DNA from: Liriodendron chinense
Taxonomy: Eukaryota; Streptophyta; Magnoliopsida; Magnoliales; Magnoliaceae
Direction of reading: 5' to 3'
Assembly (NCBI GenBank): GCA_003013855.2
Contig: ML058453.1
Span: 62,001-126,000, forward strand
DNA: 64,000 bases
Both the position numbers and the translations under genes were made by a program. Each line of letters opens with the position of its first letter. The first letter of the stretch is position 1. The notes under the pieces are model-generated. The model was not told the origin of the DNA. It was given only the letters and a program-made list of their open reading frames with translations, and did not search any database. Shown here piece by piece: positions 1 through 11,299 of the stretch.

Positions 1-1056
1 CACATTCCATGGTGAACAGGCCAAAGATTGGATGGCTAGGATGTTTCATTCTGGAAGCCAGTGAGGCCCATCAGACGAAAATCTGAATTATCAACTGGTG
101 GGCCACACATGCAGGAACTGGGGGTCCAAGGATAGCACACGTCTCCTCAGGCCAGGATAGTATAATTGCTTCCTCAGCAATTATTGGATAGAGCTTTAAC
201 AGATTTAGATATCCATGAAATGCAAAGATCTCCTTATCATAGACATGATAACATCACAGGATTCAGTCCTATTATGCTGGCTTAGCAGAGCCTCTACCAT
301 GGACAGTTCCAAGAACCAGGTAAAAGAGGAAGATTTTTGTCTGTTGGGCAGAAAATGGTCAGCCTTCTATGGTTCTGCCATTTAAAATACAACCCAAATG
401 TCTGGAAGAAACGCTAAGATGGCTAAGATGATGATTATTACGACAATGATGCATTTATTTGCATCTTAATCCAACCACGAAGCTTTGTAGTCATACAAGC
501 TTACATATTCCATCTAGAACATTCTGACTGGACTACACTTTTCACGATTTAATGCATATCTTTGCATGTTCCGTCACCCGGGGGGGTGTAATATGTCATG
601 CATATGTAGAACAATCTCCAGCAAATATATCAGGATGTAATGCATATCTTTGTTGATACAATCCATCCATGGACTCAAACCCAATGATAATTAAATGACA
701 AGGAAAAAGGCGCAAATAGGTCCAAAATCGATCATGTCCAAGATTTAAAACATTGTCCAACATGAATTGCATGCTCAATATGTATATCTCCCTTAATCAA
801 GTTATACAATACAATTTTTTAATGTACCACAAAGATGGAACTAAAATCAGTCTGACTTTATACCAATATGGACAATACAGAATATGAATCATCCAATGCA
901 TATTGGTTTAAAAGCCAAGCAGATGCATCATGCATGCTCCACCACCAATATCTTTAACCTTTATCTTCCTAAAATTTGAACTAATGCCACTTCAAAAAGA
1001 AATAAACTTTGTACTAATACCAAACAGTAGACCAAGAAAGTTAACTAAGAACTCAC
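1..1056. other. probable SYP81 intron 3 (left-edge non-coding DNA)
   Basis: No exon could be recognised here on either strand. Because exon 3 of the minus-strand SYP81 gene ends at 1057 with a GTGAGT donor and the next conserved exon is missing, this stretch is inferred to be intron, with the remaining exons beyond the left edge. The short open frames here have no family features. Confidence 0.5.
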
Positions 1057-2353
1057 TTCGTGCTCAATGCTGTCCCGTTCTTGTTCGGTGGTGCGATGCA
1101 AATCCACATAATCTCTCCGATGCTTCACGATAAAGCGTTCCAATTCTTCAATACTATTGAGCTGGACAATACAAAAGGGAGCCAATATTACCGAAAAAAT
1201 GCATGTTTTTTCTCAGAAAGGTGATTAATTTAGCATAGATAAATATGGCACAAAAGAATTAGTTTATCATTATTGCCACTTAGGGAATGCCCAGCTGTTC
1301 CTGGTTTACAACAATGATCGAATGTGGACTGGAAACACTGACTCGTAGCTGAGATAAGAAAGAGACGTTCATCTTCCCATTCCTATCTCATACAAAGAGT
1401 TAGGTGACCACAATCTGAGGAAGAGGGTACAGCCAAATATTACCTATGTTACTCATCAACATAGTAAAATCAGGCCAAAACAACACAAAAGAAGAAGAAG
1501 AATAATAAGAAGAAGAAGTTGAGAGAACTGTTTTTCAGTGTTATGTACCGTCCTGAGTGCAGCTTTGGTGAAAGGTGACCTTTGTGGAGGTTTGCGCATA
1601 ATCATAGATGCCAATATAGCTGCCATTTTGGACTGCCAAAGGTACATTTCCATCGGAAAAAATGCTGAGTCAGAAACAAGGGAGACTAACTACTATACAA
1701 GCTCATGCAAATGAAATTACTCTGGCTTCAATTTTCATAAACTTCTTAATTCCATGTAAGTATTTGTCAACGGAAACTAATTGCAATGATCAAGTTAGCA
1801 CAGAAGTACACTAACAAGATTGACAAATGCTCAATCAATCCGAACCAAATCCAACCAATTGATAGAACATCTCAAGGATGAGCAAATGGTCAAAAAACAC
1901 AGAAATTGGTTTTTTCTAGGCATTCAATCTATAGACTTTTCTGAGCAGTTGTTCTGAACTTTTCCTGACGATGCAATGTGGGTGATGGATTGGAAAAATT
2001 ATGAACCTCCAACGTGATTTTTTGAGATATGGCTCATCCAAGAGATGGTCCACTAATTGGACAGCACAGGATCCATCATCAAATTGCAGCAATCCATTGA
2101 TAAAATTCCCTAAATGGTACACAAACGGATCCTGAACCTCAACTTAAATTGACAAGGAACCAAGTAAAACCAACATGCTGTGCATTCTTTTGAATTAATT
2201 TTCAATCCAAAAACATTCCCATATAGATCATCACTAAGCATGCCGAAGTAAATTGTTTTGGAAGTATTCAAGAACCTCATTATATCCAAGGGAGAGAGCT
2301 ACAGAGCGCACAGTGTCCTTGAAATCATCAGTCCTATCCCTGCTTCTCGACAT
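1057..2353 (-). CDS. SYP81: syntaxin-81 (SYP81, syntaxin-18-like SNARE), 5' exons only
   Basis: SYP81 is a Qa-SNARE of the plant ER/cis-Golgi that takes part in retrograde vesicle fusion. Three coding exons are visible, all joining in phase 0. Exon 1 (2353-2276) encodes MSRSRDRTDDFKDTVR...GYNE. Exon 2 (1632-1549) begins SKMAAILASM and contains RSPFTKAALRT. Exon 3 (1161-1057) contains LERFIVKHRRDYVDLHRTTE and ends DSIEHE. Every boundary is GT-AG. The 89 residues follow the conserved N-terminus of Arabidopsis SYP81 as I remember it almost segment by segment, and the start is the conserved MSR. The helical middle, SNARE motif and C-terminal anchor are not in the window and should lie to the left. 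No stop or frameshift is seen, so this is a gene cut by the window edge, not a pseudogene. The function comes from family membership. Confidence 0.88.
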
Positions 2354-3932
2354 TCCTTCACCACCAAGCAATAATCATCTTAAGTGTGAATTCACCAAGA
2401 AAGATTCTACAATTTTTTCAAAAAAAAAAAAATCCAAAATGAGAAAGGAAATGGAAAAAAAAAAAAATAGCGACAGCCCCATACCTCTAGATTGTGTTCA
2501 AAAGTTGTTCTACTTGGAGTGGAAAAAATGTATAACCATCAGAAGGAAACAAGGAGACTTCCAAAAAATCGGGTATCAATACTCTTCCTAATCAGCATCT
2601 ATCTCTAGAATGAAATACCAAAGAACTGTAAAAGAAAAAAGAATAAAAAGAAGGAATAAAACATGTGCATGAAGAAAATTGAACGAAATATAAGCCAAGA
2701 GTATAGAATGAGACATACCATGCTGAAGGTATTGTTTGGCATACTCAGAAGCACCATTGGATCCGACATCCATGGTCAGCATTTTCAATTAAGTTTTTAG
2801 TTCCAGAGGTATAATGCAAAGCTCAGCCCAACCCAGCTCCTTTCCTCTGGGTCCCATACAGGAGGATAGCATCTTCCAGTGATCCAAATGGTTCATCTCT
2901 TGGGACCATTATGGATGGAACCAATGGGCCCAGACCCAAAATATATTGGATCAAACAATACCAGCCATGCAATCGTGGAAATTTACCCATTTCATGTGGG
3001 CCTTGGATATATTTCATCCCTATCCATCCATTTGCAGGCCAACAATCAGATGTCTAGGATTGTCCTACGAAGCACTACAAGCAAGATTGCCCATCCATGG
3101 TAGTCCCCACCAGACAGACAGTCTGAATAGCTGAAAAGCAGATCAAACCATACGAATGCTGGGCCGAGCTAAAATGGCCACTATTGTAAAAGAAGTGCAG
3201 GTTTGCCGCTTGCCGTCAATGCTTACAGCTATGTCTCTCCAAATTATACGCCGTGAAGATCAACCATTTGAGATTGTAAAAAAAAAAATTTGAAATTCAA
3301 TCTTATATAATTGAAACCATTTTCTATTTGATTTTGTATTATCAAGATACAAACAATTTTCCAGAGGAACTGATAATCACACCCTTGCTTCTTAATTCAC
3401 ACGCCACTTTTTCTAATTTGGATATTAGAAAGTAATAAAATTGGGGGAAAAGGGGGGTTTCAATACACAGTTCAGCCTGTTGTCATTGAGATTGAGCATT
3501 GTTTTATCAAAAGATACAAACAACTCTCAAAGTTGGGATGCGAGTGCACCCCGTCCATTAGTTGTGCTGCTTCGTGTTTAACCATTGGACCAAAATTTCA
3601 TGACGATCCAACATTCATGTGAGCCTCACCGTTGGGAACAGTTGGGATGGAATCCCCACCGTTAATTTTGCGTAGAGCCTATAATGATATTTATATGCAA
3701 TCTAATCCATTCATCTAATCCGCGGTGTCAAAATGAAAGAATTACCAAAAATTACAGAATTACAAAACTCATGGCGAAGTGGGCCAGATCAGGTGAATTT
3801 AAAAGCTTCAGGAAATAATTTCACGGGGGTGACTTGCTGAGCCTCGAATCAGTATGATACTCTGGAATCAAGTGATCGTACACGCGTTTCCTTGAAAAAT
3901 CAAAATCAGGGATTTGGACAATTGAATTACCT
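2354..3932. other. SYP81 upstream region or 5'UTR intron
   Basis: No gene is recognised between the SYP81 start and the GA-rich promoter area. If transcription starts near 4050, most of this must be a 5'UTR intron, but its acceptor was not pinned down. A minus-strand stretch at about 2719-2782 reads as a short exon-like frame with a GTATGT donor, with no known match. Segments near 2825-3110 contain GGGCCCA and GTGGGCC words like the dispersed repeats of the window. Confidence 0.35.
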
Positions 3933-3995
3933 TACAAAATACTCCACCGCTATCTGTTGGAGAGAGAGAGAGTACAAAATACTCCAGCGCTATCT

Positions 3996-4044
<49 letters not shown>

Positions 4045-4355
4045 CCTGTCAAAGGCTCGCTGCTGGTCCGGTTGTTCGGTATTTATAAGGTGAGAATGGC
4101 GTGATATTCGGGGCCGATTCCGGCGAAATCCAGCAGTTTAGGCGAAAGTGATGATCGAAGGAAGTTAGGAAGAGATCAGAGCGAGCGAGATGACAGAGTG
4201 AGAGAGGGATGGGGGCGTGGGTTTGGGCGTTAGAAAATGAGAGAGAGAGAGAGAGATGGGGGCGTGGGTTTGGGGGTTAGAAAATGTGAGAGAGAGAGAG
4301 AGGGAGAGAGATGGGAGCGTCGGTTGAAGCTGTGAGGGGGGGGGGGGGGGGGGGG
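3933..4355. repeat. GA/CT microsatellites, short tandem duplications and a poly-G tract
   Basis: A 28-bp segment ending TATCTGTTGG is duplicated (3933-3960 and 3973-4000), each copy followed by a GA run (3961-3972 and 4001-4041). A roughly 50-bp unit holding GGGGGCGTGGGTTTGG, GTTAGAAAATG and a GA run is duplicated at about 4208-4255 and 4256-4310. A run of 20 G occupies 4336-4355. On the minus strand these are CT tracts just downstream of a TATA box, a common 5'UTR composition in plants. Confidence 0.85.
4080..4087 (-). promoter_or_regulatory. candidate TATA box of SYP81
   Basis: The minus strand reads TATAAATA here, followed within about 40 bases by CT-rich sequence typical of plant 5' leaders. 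It lies about 1.7 kb upstream of the SYP81 start codon, so the model needs a leader intron. The assignment is inferred from motif and position only. Confidence 0.4.
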
Positions 4356-4399
4356 CTCGCCGTACTGTTTATTTGAAATCCACCCGGTGCGTCACCCCA

Positions 4400-5640
4400 T
4401 TTTAGGGCCAGAGCTCAAATGACGGCCCGTCAATGATTCAGATTGGCCATATGATTTGAAACAGTATATATAGAAATACTCACCTTCCAAATTATTTCCC
4501 TTAGTACAGCCCACCTGAATCACGTATAGGCCTGATTTGTGGGTCCCATTCCTAAAATCTAGTGGGAAATCTAATGGGTGAAATGGATCTAATGTAATCA
4601 GCACGCCTGTAAAAATCAAGGGTGAAAGTCTCTCCCAACAGAAGGATTGCGTACTGAGTAGTCCACAGTGCTTTATGTATTTTATCACTCCGTTCATCCA
4701 TTTTAACAGTAATTTTATGGCTTAGAGGCAAAAAATGAAGCATATAAAAAGTTTAAGTGGACCACACCAGAGGAAACAAAATGAATTGAATCTATATTGT
4801 TGAAAAATTCTTGGGGGTGTGAAAGTTTTGGATCAAGCTGATATTTGTTTTTTCCCTTCAACAATGTTTGTGTGATCTTGTGAACAAGTTGGATGACAAA
4901 CATCACTGTGGCCCCAAAAAGGTTTCAATAATGAAAATCATTATACCCCGTTTCTTGAGGTATAGTCCACCTCTTGGACATGCTTCAATTTTGGTTTCAA
5001 CCCCTTAAATGAGCTGGAAAAGGATGGACCATGTACATAAACTACATGCATGTATAGGGCCCAACTACGTTTACTCAGTAAGATAAGAGCATCCTGATCC
5101 GATTCCTCTCCCAACTATTTACTTTAGTGTAGCCCAAATAAATTACAATTAATAGATGGAGTTAATTTCACATACACATCACAGTGAGCTCAGTTAAAAA
5201 TCAACAGTGTGCATGCCTCCATAAAATTCATTTGAAACAATTACGCACCCTTGATTGTTAACGGACTCACCTTGATGTACACCTTGAAATTCACTCGGAT
5301 CATTAGATGGCATAATCCCACTTTTTGCTTAGGGAAAAAAAAATAGCCTGACATGTGATTCATATGGGCCACACCAAAAAAATCTGGAAGAGGCATCCAC
5401 CCTTAATTTTACGGAACCCAGTGTAATGATTTTATAAAATATACATTACCAAACAGGTTTTTATAAAAATATCCTTATTTATACCATGAGATATTAGAAT
5501 GTTTTTCAAACATTGCCAAACAGATTCTTCGTGGCTAAATTAATTTTCAGTTTACCAAATGACACTTAAGTTTTAACAAACATATCCTTAATCTGCTTTC
5601 CAATCCACTGTGTGGATTAAGTGAGACCGGGGAATTAGTG
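4400..5640. other. intergenic DNA with degenerate repeat arms
   Basis: No coding evidence. Fragments such as the segment around 4480-4560 and AAAGGATGGACCATG near 5020 resemble decayed arms of the palindromic repeat family, but no complete copy can be delimited. Confidence 0.4.
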
Positions 5641-5669
5641 GGTTAGTTCCAGACTGTCGGGCTCCATGT

Positions 5670-5980
5670 GATTTATGTGTTGTATATCCATGCTGTTTAT
5701 CCTTTTTTTAACGTTTTTGGCTGATGGGAAATAGTGGTGATTGAAAATTCAAAATCACTGATATTCTTCGTTTCCTTTCGGCAGGTTGGTGTGATCTATT
5801 GACTAAAAGGTTTTTAATGGTGGGCATTCAATGTACGACTGTTTCCTGTGATGTGGTACATGTGAGATTTGTATCTTCTTCATTTTCAAGACTATGCCTT
5901 AAAATAAGCTGACAAAATGGATGGACGGTCTGGATATACAACACATTCATCTGAGGTGGGATGGATGGATGTCACAACCA
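5670..5980. repeat. palindromic GGGCCCAC-type repeat, old copy
   Basis: The left arm carries ATGTGATTTATGTGTTG then TATCCATGCTGTTTATCC. The right arm carries its inverted counterpart ATGGATGGACGGTCTGG then ATACAACACATTCATC. The middle contains the family's ATGGTGGGCATTCAAT segment. The arms are diverged, so this is an old copy. Confidence 0.65.
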
Positions 5981-5984
5981 GTGT

Positions 5985-6697
5985 GATCTTGGGCTCTGAT
6001 CCATCGATACCTTGTTCTACGATTTGGGTGGTCTGGATTTTGTCCTTTCATAGGATGGAGGGGGTGTAGTAATTACTAATTACAAACAAATAAAATTAGG
6101 ATTGATCACATGCAGCCAAGTAACACAGGCTGCAAACTTTCTCAACCAAAGTGTCACATGTGTAAGACATCCGATCCGTGCATGAGGTAGATTTAGTAAT
6201 GAAGGTCCCTTGTCATGAAAATCAGGCCGATCCACCCATCAGTTGGGAAATCAATGGACAGATGAAGATCTCAACCAACTTACGGGTGTGGCCCATCTTG
6301 TAATTGGATCGAACTAATAATGACATCAGGCGATCTTCACGATTGGGCTTGAACGTCCCAGGAGAAACGTTTCTGGGAAAATCGGTGCCGTAAAGCAATC
6401 TTACTATACCGTTGGCGTAAAAGAACAAGGAGATCTGAACCACTCATCAGGTGGGCCACACTGAAACTGGGTTTGATGAACACAGATGGAACAGCCGGCA
6501 TCTGCCCAATCACCGTTACGCAATGCTGACAAATTCGGAGATTTTTACTATAGTAGCCCTGAGGTGTGGCCATTTTAACTAAAACTTCAATTTCTAATAC
6601 AAAGTTTTTAAATTGGCCTTTTCATGAGAAATTGGAAATTATGTGGTCGGTTTTGCCCCTCTAACCAGCTGCTCAAGTACGGAGTTGTTTTTCGCAC
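5985..6697. other. intergenic DNA left of the MULE
   Basis: No gene is seen. Short GGTGGGCCACAC-type words near 6230 and 6450 recall the local repeats, without a full palindromic element. Confidence 0.35.
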
Positions 6698-6781
6698 AAG
6701 TTTTTTTCAAGGGGATTGTGGGGCCCACAAAATCAATGATTTTGCCCATCAGATGACTAATCTGATCCGCTCACAATAAAT
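6698..6781 (+). repeat. MULE left terminal inverted repeat, outer part
   Basis: This matches the inverse of 17942-18016 across about 80 bases with few differences; compare TTGCCCATCAGATGACTAAT here with the reverse complement of the right end. Identity stops abruptly outside 6698, which sets the proposed terminus. Confidence 0.8.
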
Positions 6782-7420
6782 GGAGCATTTTCAAACCCAC
6801 GTGACAGGTTTTTACAAATCCAATAGAGACTGTGTGTGACCCAGAATAGCGTTAACGATTCTCATTACTATAAATTCTTTGCACTGGCGTGGCCCACCGG
6901 TATTGACACTTTCCTTGAAATTTTCGACAATGACTCCTAATTAAAAAACTTTTTATATGAATGGATTTGATTTGTCTTCTCACATCCAAATTGCCCTACA
7001 TAAGATCACGTTTGTAAATGGTGGGGTCATTGACGCAATGCAATGTGAAATGGGATCCATAAATCTTCCTGTGAAACATGTTGTACGGGATCCACCACAT
7101 TCTTCATACAAAGAAAGTGAAAAAGTTGGGTTTGGAGGTCCCACCAAGGCAATGCATGCTATCCGTTCATCAACGACGTCGATGGACCGTTTTCCTTCCC
7201 TCTCCGTCTGACTTCGGTGGTTATCATCCAATTTTTCATGATGCACGTCCAACATAATGGTTGTAGTAGATTGTAACAGAGAAGAAAGGTTGGGCCCACA
7301 ATAATAGTCCGCTAAATGAAAATACGTAAACAATCTCTTTAACTGATTCTCGATGTAAATGTTAATGTGGATGGTAATGTGCATGGTGAAATGGAAAAGT
7401 GTAATGGGTGGAGGCTCAAA

Positions 7421-8020
7421 TGTGGGTTGGATTTCCACTGAGTACTTAAAACTCCGTGTGCTAACTGGATTCCTACTGAGTATTGTGGAATCCCCCTGGA
7501 ACTGGGGATTCCCACTAGGCATAGTGGATTCCCACTAAACACTATGGATTTCCCTTGGCACTGCGGATTCCCACTGGCCACTGTGGATTCCTATTGAACA
7601 CCGTTGATTCCCCTGGGCATAGTGGATTCCCACCGAACAACGTGGATTCCCCCTCGCACTGCGGATTCCAATTGGCCCCTGTAGATTCCCACTGGACATT
7701 GGGGATTCCCACTGGGCATAATGGATTCCCATTGAACACTTTGTATTTAACCTGGCACCGCTGATTCCCACTGGCCACTTAGGATTCCCGCTGAGCACTG
7801 CAGATTCCCCTAGGCATAGTGGATTTCCACCGAACAACGTGGATTCTCACTTGGCACTGCGAATTCTTACTGGCCACTATGGATTCCCACTGAGCACTAT
7901 GGAATCGTATTGGGCATTGTGGATTCTCCCTGAGCATTGGGGATTCCCACTGGGCATAGTGGATTCCCCCTGGGCTCAATGGATTCCCACCGAGCAATGT
8001 GGATTCCCACTGAGAAAGGT
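7421..8020 (+). repeat. left subterminal array of about 30 units of 20 bp
   Basis: The unit is about GGATTCCCACTGGGCATAGT, with variants ending GGCCACTGT, GAGCACTAT or GAACAACGT. The period is 19-21 bp and copies are diverged from each other. Open frames here are artefacts of the repeat, since 20 bp cycles through all frames. The mirror-image array is at 16774-17395. Confidence 0.9.
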
Positions 8021-8337
8021 AAATCCAAACGCACAAGGTCCACCACCATTTGACGTTTTAGTTATGGCATGCTCTTTTCAAAGCTGTCAAAACAAGGCCC
8101 TAATGGGTACTATAACAAGAATGATACTTTACATTGGGCTATCAAAACAAGTTATCCCGTGCATCTCGACAGTGCGAATCCACATTGGCATGGGGAATCC
8201 TTTGTTTCAATTGTATAATTCTTACTTCTCCCAGACATGCATCTCAACATTTTCATCTCTACAACACTCAATTCATAAATGTATCTTTTAAGGCTTACAA
8301 CCAAGCTTTCTCGTTTCAGGCACAAGAATCGTTGAAT

Positions 8338-9543
8338 ATGACAGTTATGCAGCCCATATACTGTCATTATGATGGTGAGCTAGTAAACGAATGAGGAAGG
8401 TAGAGATACAATGGTGGCGATTCTCAGTTTATTATGGTGAGCAATGAAATAAGATATGAGGATCTTGTATCTAAAATTCACAATGTTATCAGTACGACAC
8501 ATTCGAAATATGAGCTTAGAATAAAGTTCGTCTACCCATCGCCTAACTCCATATCACTTCGTCCATAACTGATCAGATATGATGACGATGTGGTGGCATA
8601 TATGTTTATCTCCGCTCAGAACCCGAAAATTCATATACCTATGTTTGTAGAGAAAGTAAGACATAAACGTGTATTTCATAATCCTGTGGCGGTGCGTTTA
8701 AATGAGCCTATACCAACTGTTGATACGTCCGTGTATAGAGAAGACTGCACTAACATCCATTCAATAGTCCGTGAAGACGTCATTGGTTCATTAAGTGGGG
8801 CACGTTCAAAACTTCCGCGTACGGGCAGTTTCGAGACACCGGAGCCAACAACATGTGCAGTTATACGTACTCCATCGAGTGGGGCATATCAGGAATTTCT
8901 GAGTTTGGACAGTTTCGATGCGCCATCGTTTCGAATCATTCATAGCCAAGACAACACGCACATTCCTTCACCGGCTAGTAGAGCTATTCGTTATCGGCCA
9001 TCGAGTGATGCAATTCAAGAAGATCCAAGGCTGGACAGTTTCAAAGCGCCATCGTTCCGACTCATTTATAGCCAAGACTACGCGCACATTCCTTCAGCGG
9101 CTAGTGCAGATATCCCTACTCCATCGAGTGATGCACATCAAGATGATCCTCCTTTCAACAGTTTCGATGCGACATTGTTCCAACATATTCATAGCCAAGA
9201 TTACGCGCACGTTCCTTCATCGGCTAGTGCAGATATCCCGAGTCCATCGAGTGATGCACTTCGGGAAGATCCAAGTTTGAACAATTTTGATGCGCCATCG
9301 TTCCGACTCATTCATAGCAAAGACTATGCGCACGTTCCTTCCAGGGCTCATGCTGACATCCCATGTCCAACCACCAGTGTCCTTAATCGCCTTTTAGAGG
9401 TTCTTGAGACTCCCATGGATGTCATGTTTGAGCGAGATGAAATAACTCCACAGGAGATACTTGTTAAAACTAGGAAAAATGAACTCCCAAAGGGGACATT
9501 TTCCTCGAAATGTTGTGTTTTATTGCTCTGGGGTTCTGAATAA
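8338..9543 (+). pseudogene. MULE transposase, N-terminal part (PB1-like domain plus repeats), broken
   Basis: The start is placed at ATG 8338 (MTVMQPIYCHYDGELV), matching the YYDGE opening usual in plant MULE transposases. One frame then continues through SNEIRYEDLVSKI and YELRIKFVYPSPNSI to DDDVVAYMF and IHIPMFVEK. That order is typical of the PB1-like N-terminal domain of mudrA-like proteins. Three in-frame stops interrupt it at 8392 (TGA), 8401 (TAG) and 8566 (TAA). From about 8869 the frame runs through four tandem repeats of 41-42 residues, and it ends at 9543. The DNA-binding and catalytic parts resume only at 11300 in another frame. The domain call rests on remembered family features. 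Confidence 0.7.
8869..9372 (+). repeat. four coding tandem repeats of 123-126 bp in the MULE ORF
   Basis: The anchor CATAGCCAAGAC (or a close variant) recurs at 8941, 9067, 9190 and 9313, giving steps of 126, 123 and 123 bp, all multiples of three. Each unit encodes a version of PSSDA...LDSFDAPSFRLIHSQDYAHIP. The reading frame is open through all four units although stops occur just upstream. Confidence 0.9.
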
Positions 9544-9544
9544 T

Positions 9545-11215
9545 GGACACATTCATAAACAATCACAAGCATTCACAAAGGTACGCAAGAGAAGAGATAT
9601 CACAAGGCGAATTTTATTCCAGAGATTCCGAGATCTTGTACATTCCAGGCCGTGGTCTGGCGCGGACCCTTAATTACATCGAATGATCGATGACCCTTGA
9701 TTAGAAGGCAAAAGGCTAGTCAACAGGGACTATGGTTCTAGAGTTTGTGGTCATAGGGCCTGTATTTGCTCTGCTGTGTACTGAACTACCTTTATATTAG
9801 TCAGATGTCTATGTCCCATATTTTGGCGGAATACCCGGGTTGAAACTGTTAGGGTTTATTACTGAGATGGACGACTCTGGGCCCGCGCCTGTCAATGTAG
9901 GGACAGGTGACCTCAGGAAGTCCATTCTACAGTTGTGTGTACCTGCGTAGTTTAACCGGCGGATACCGTCTAGATGGGTAGGGCATCGACTGTTGTGTTG
10001 TGGCAGTTGAGTAATTGGTTTGTAGAGAATCGAAAAACTCTTCAGCACGGTTCATTGTGGTAATCAAGGCCCTGCTGGTCTAGCTTTTGGCACAAATCGG
10101 ATCATGCATTTTCAGTGAACATAAATATCAGCATATCTGCATGGCTTCGGATGTTGGCGACTCCTTTCCTGGAAGTTATCCCGTTCATTGCGTCGAGTAG
10201 GGTTAAGTCTTGAAGATGCTCGATTCTGCTCATTTAGAGTTCTCGAAACGTTCGTTTGGCCGTTCCATTGCGTCCGGAATGCTCGAAATACCCAAGACCG
10301 GCTCCGGCAGACCTCGAAAATCTCAAATTTGAGCCCGGTGCACCTGGTAGCATGTTCCGCAATTGGCTGATTTCCGGGTGCGTGAGACTTGATTTACGGG
10401 TGCGTGGGGCTCCACGCACCTGTCAATACAATGTCGATTTTGAGACGAATTTGGGGGTGCGTTGATGTATATTCAGGATGCGTGGGTTCATTTTGCCAAT
10501 TTTGGTTGTTGCTGAATTTATGGACGCATGGGGGCGGATTGACAGATGCGTTCGATACTTTCAGATGCGTAAGGCCTTTTTTACAGGTGCGTTTTAAATA
10601 CATGAAATCCGGACCTGTAGTAGCGTGTCCGCGCCTGAAAACAAGATTCCGATGGTCGGAGAGGTGTTCCGGCGGGGTTTTTTGGGTTTCCGGCAGCGGC
10701 TGCTCTCCCTCTCATTTTTTTGTCGTGTGTAAATGAGCGGGTCGAGGGGTATTTATAAGCGAAGTCGGCCAATAGGAAGCTGCCACGTATCACGCATCCG
10801 TCAAATGTCCGCAACGCACCTGTTTATTTGATTGCAAGTGTCTGAAAATCATTCGGGTGCGTGGGTTCATTTGCCGGGTGCGTGAGGCTCCACGCATCTG
10901 GAACCTATCTCTTATTCGTCTATGGATTGTGGGGGTGCGTTGATCGATTTTCAAGGTGCGTTGGATGCGTGGGGTGCTCGGATTTCAGGGTGCGTTGGAC
11001 ACGTAAATGTGGGCTCCACCGATTGGGTTTTGATTTTCGGAGGGTTTGCGGGGCCCGTTTCGTTGCGCAATCACTTGCACTGTTCATCATAAATAGTGAC
11101 GGAGTTGCGAGTCCGTTTCCGGGCTGTTCCGAACATGATGATCGGCAGGGCCCACTAGGGAAGTCACGTACACTTCCGTTTTGCGTGCACCGGAAGGCGT
11201 TCTTCGTGTGATTCC
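9545..11215. other. unexplained insert or intron between the two transposase parts
   Basis: No transposase homology is recognisable here and the short open frames look random. GTACGCAAG near 9580 could act as a donor and TCCTTCAG near 11220 as an acceptor, so a 1.6-kb intron is possible. A nested insertion is the other option. Composition is unusual: the stretch at 10378-11000 is rich in GGTGCGT words. Confidence 0.5.
10378..11000. repeat. cluster of GGTGCGT/GATGCGT motifs
   Basis: About 18 matches to [G/A]TGCGT, most inside GGGTGCGTG or AGATGCGT, lie on both strands, for example near 10378, 10398, 10455, 10545, 10563, 10585, 10856, 10878, 10933 and 10987. Inverted forms (CCACGCACC, CCACGCATC) occur near 10413 and 10894. 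Spacing is irregular, so this is an interspersed motif and not a tandem satellite. Confidence 0.75.
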
Positions 11216-11299
11216 TTCAGATGTATGTGGTTATTTGGCCTATTTTAAGAGTGTCCGCTATTTGGGACCCCAACAATACTTGACCTCGATGCGGCATCA

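Noticed and set aside
1916..2122. Minus-strand 68-aa frame within a SYP81 intron
   Set aside because: It has no family features and its text (AGTGGACCATC, GGATCC words) resembles local non-coding repeats. SYP81 splicing bypasses it.
2588..2788. Minus-strand frame with MDVGSNGASEYAKQYLQ and a GTATGT donor
   Set aside because: Exon-like, but no homology was recognised and no in-frame join to SYP81 exon 1 could be shown; mentioned only within the upstream region.
6980..8036. Several overlapping open frames of 70-180 aa rich in GNPQ/GIHYAQ on both strands, left array
   Set aside because: They are translations of the 20-bp tandem array. The unit length cycles through all frames and there is no domain or start context.
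10188..10814. Multiple open frames in the GGTGCGT region
   Set aside because: They overlap on both strands, have no domains and follow from the locally higher GC content.
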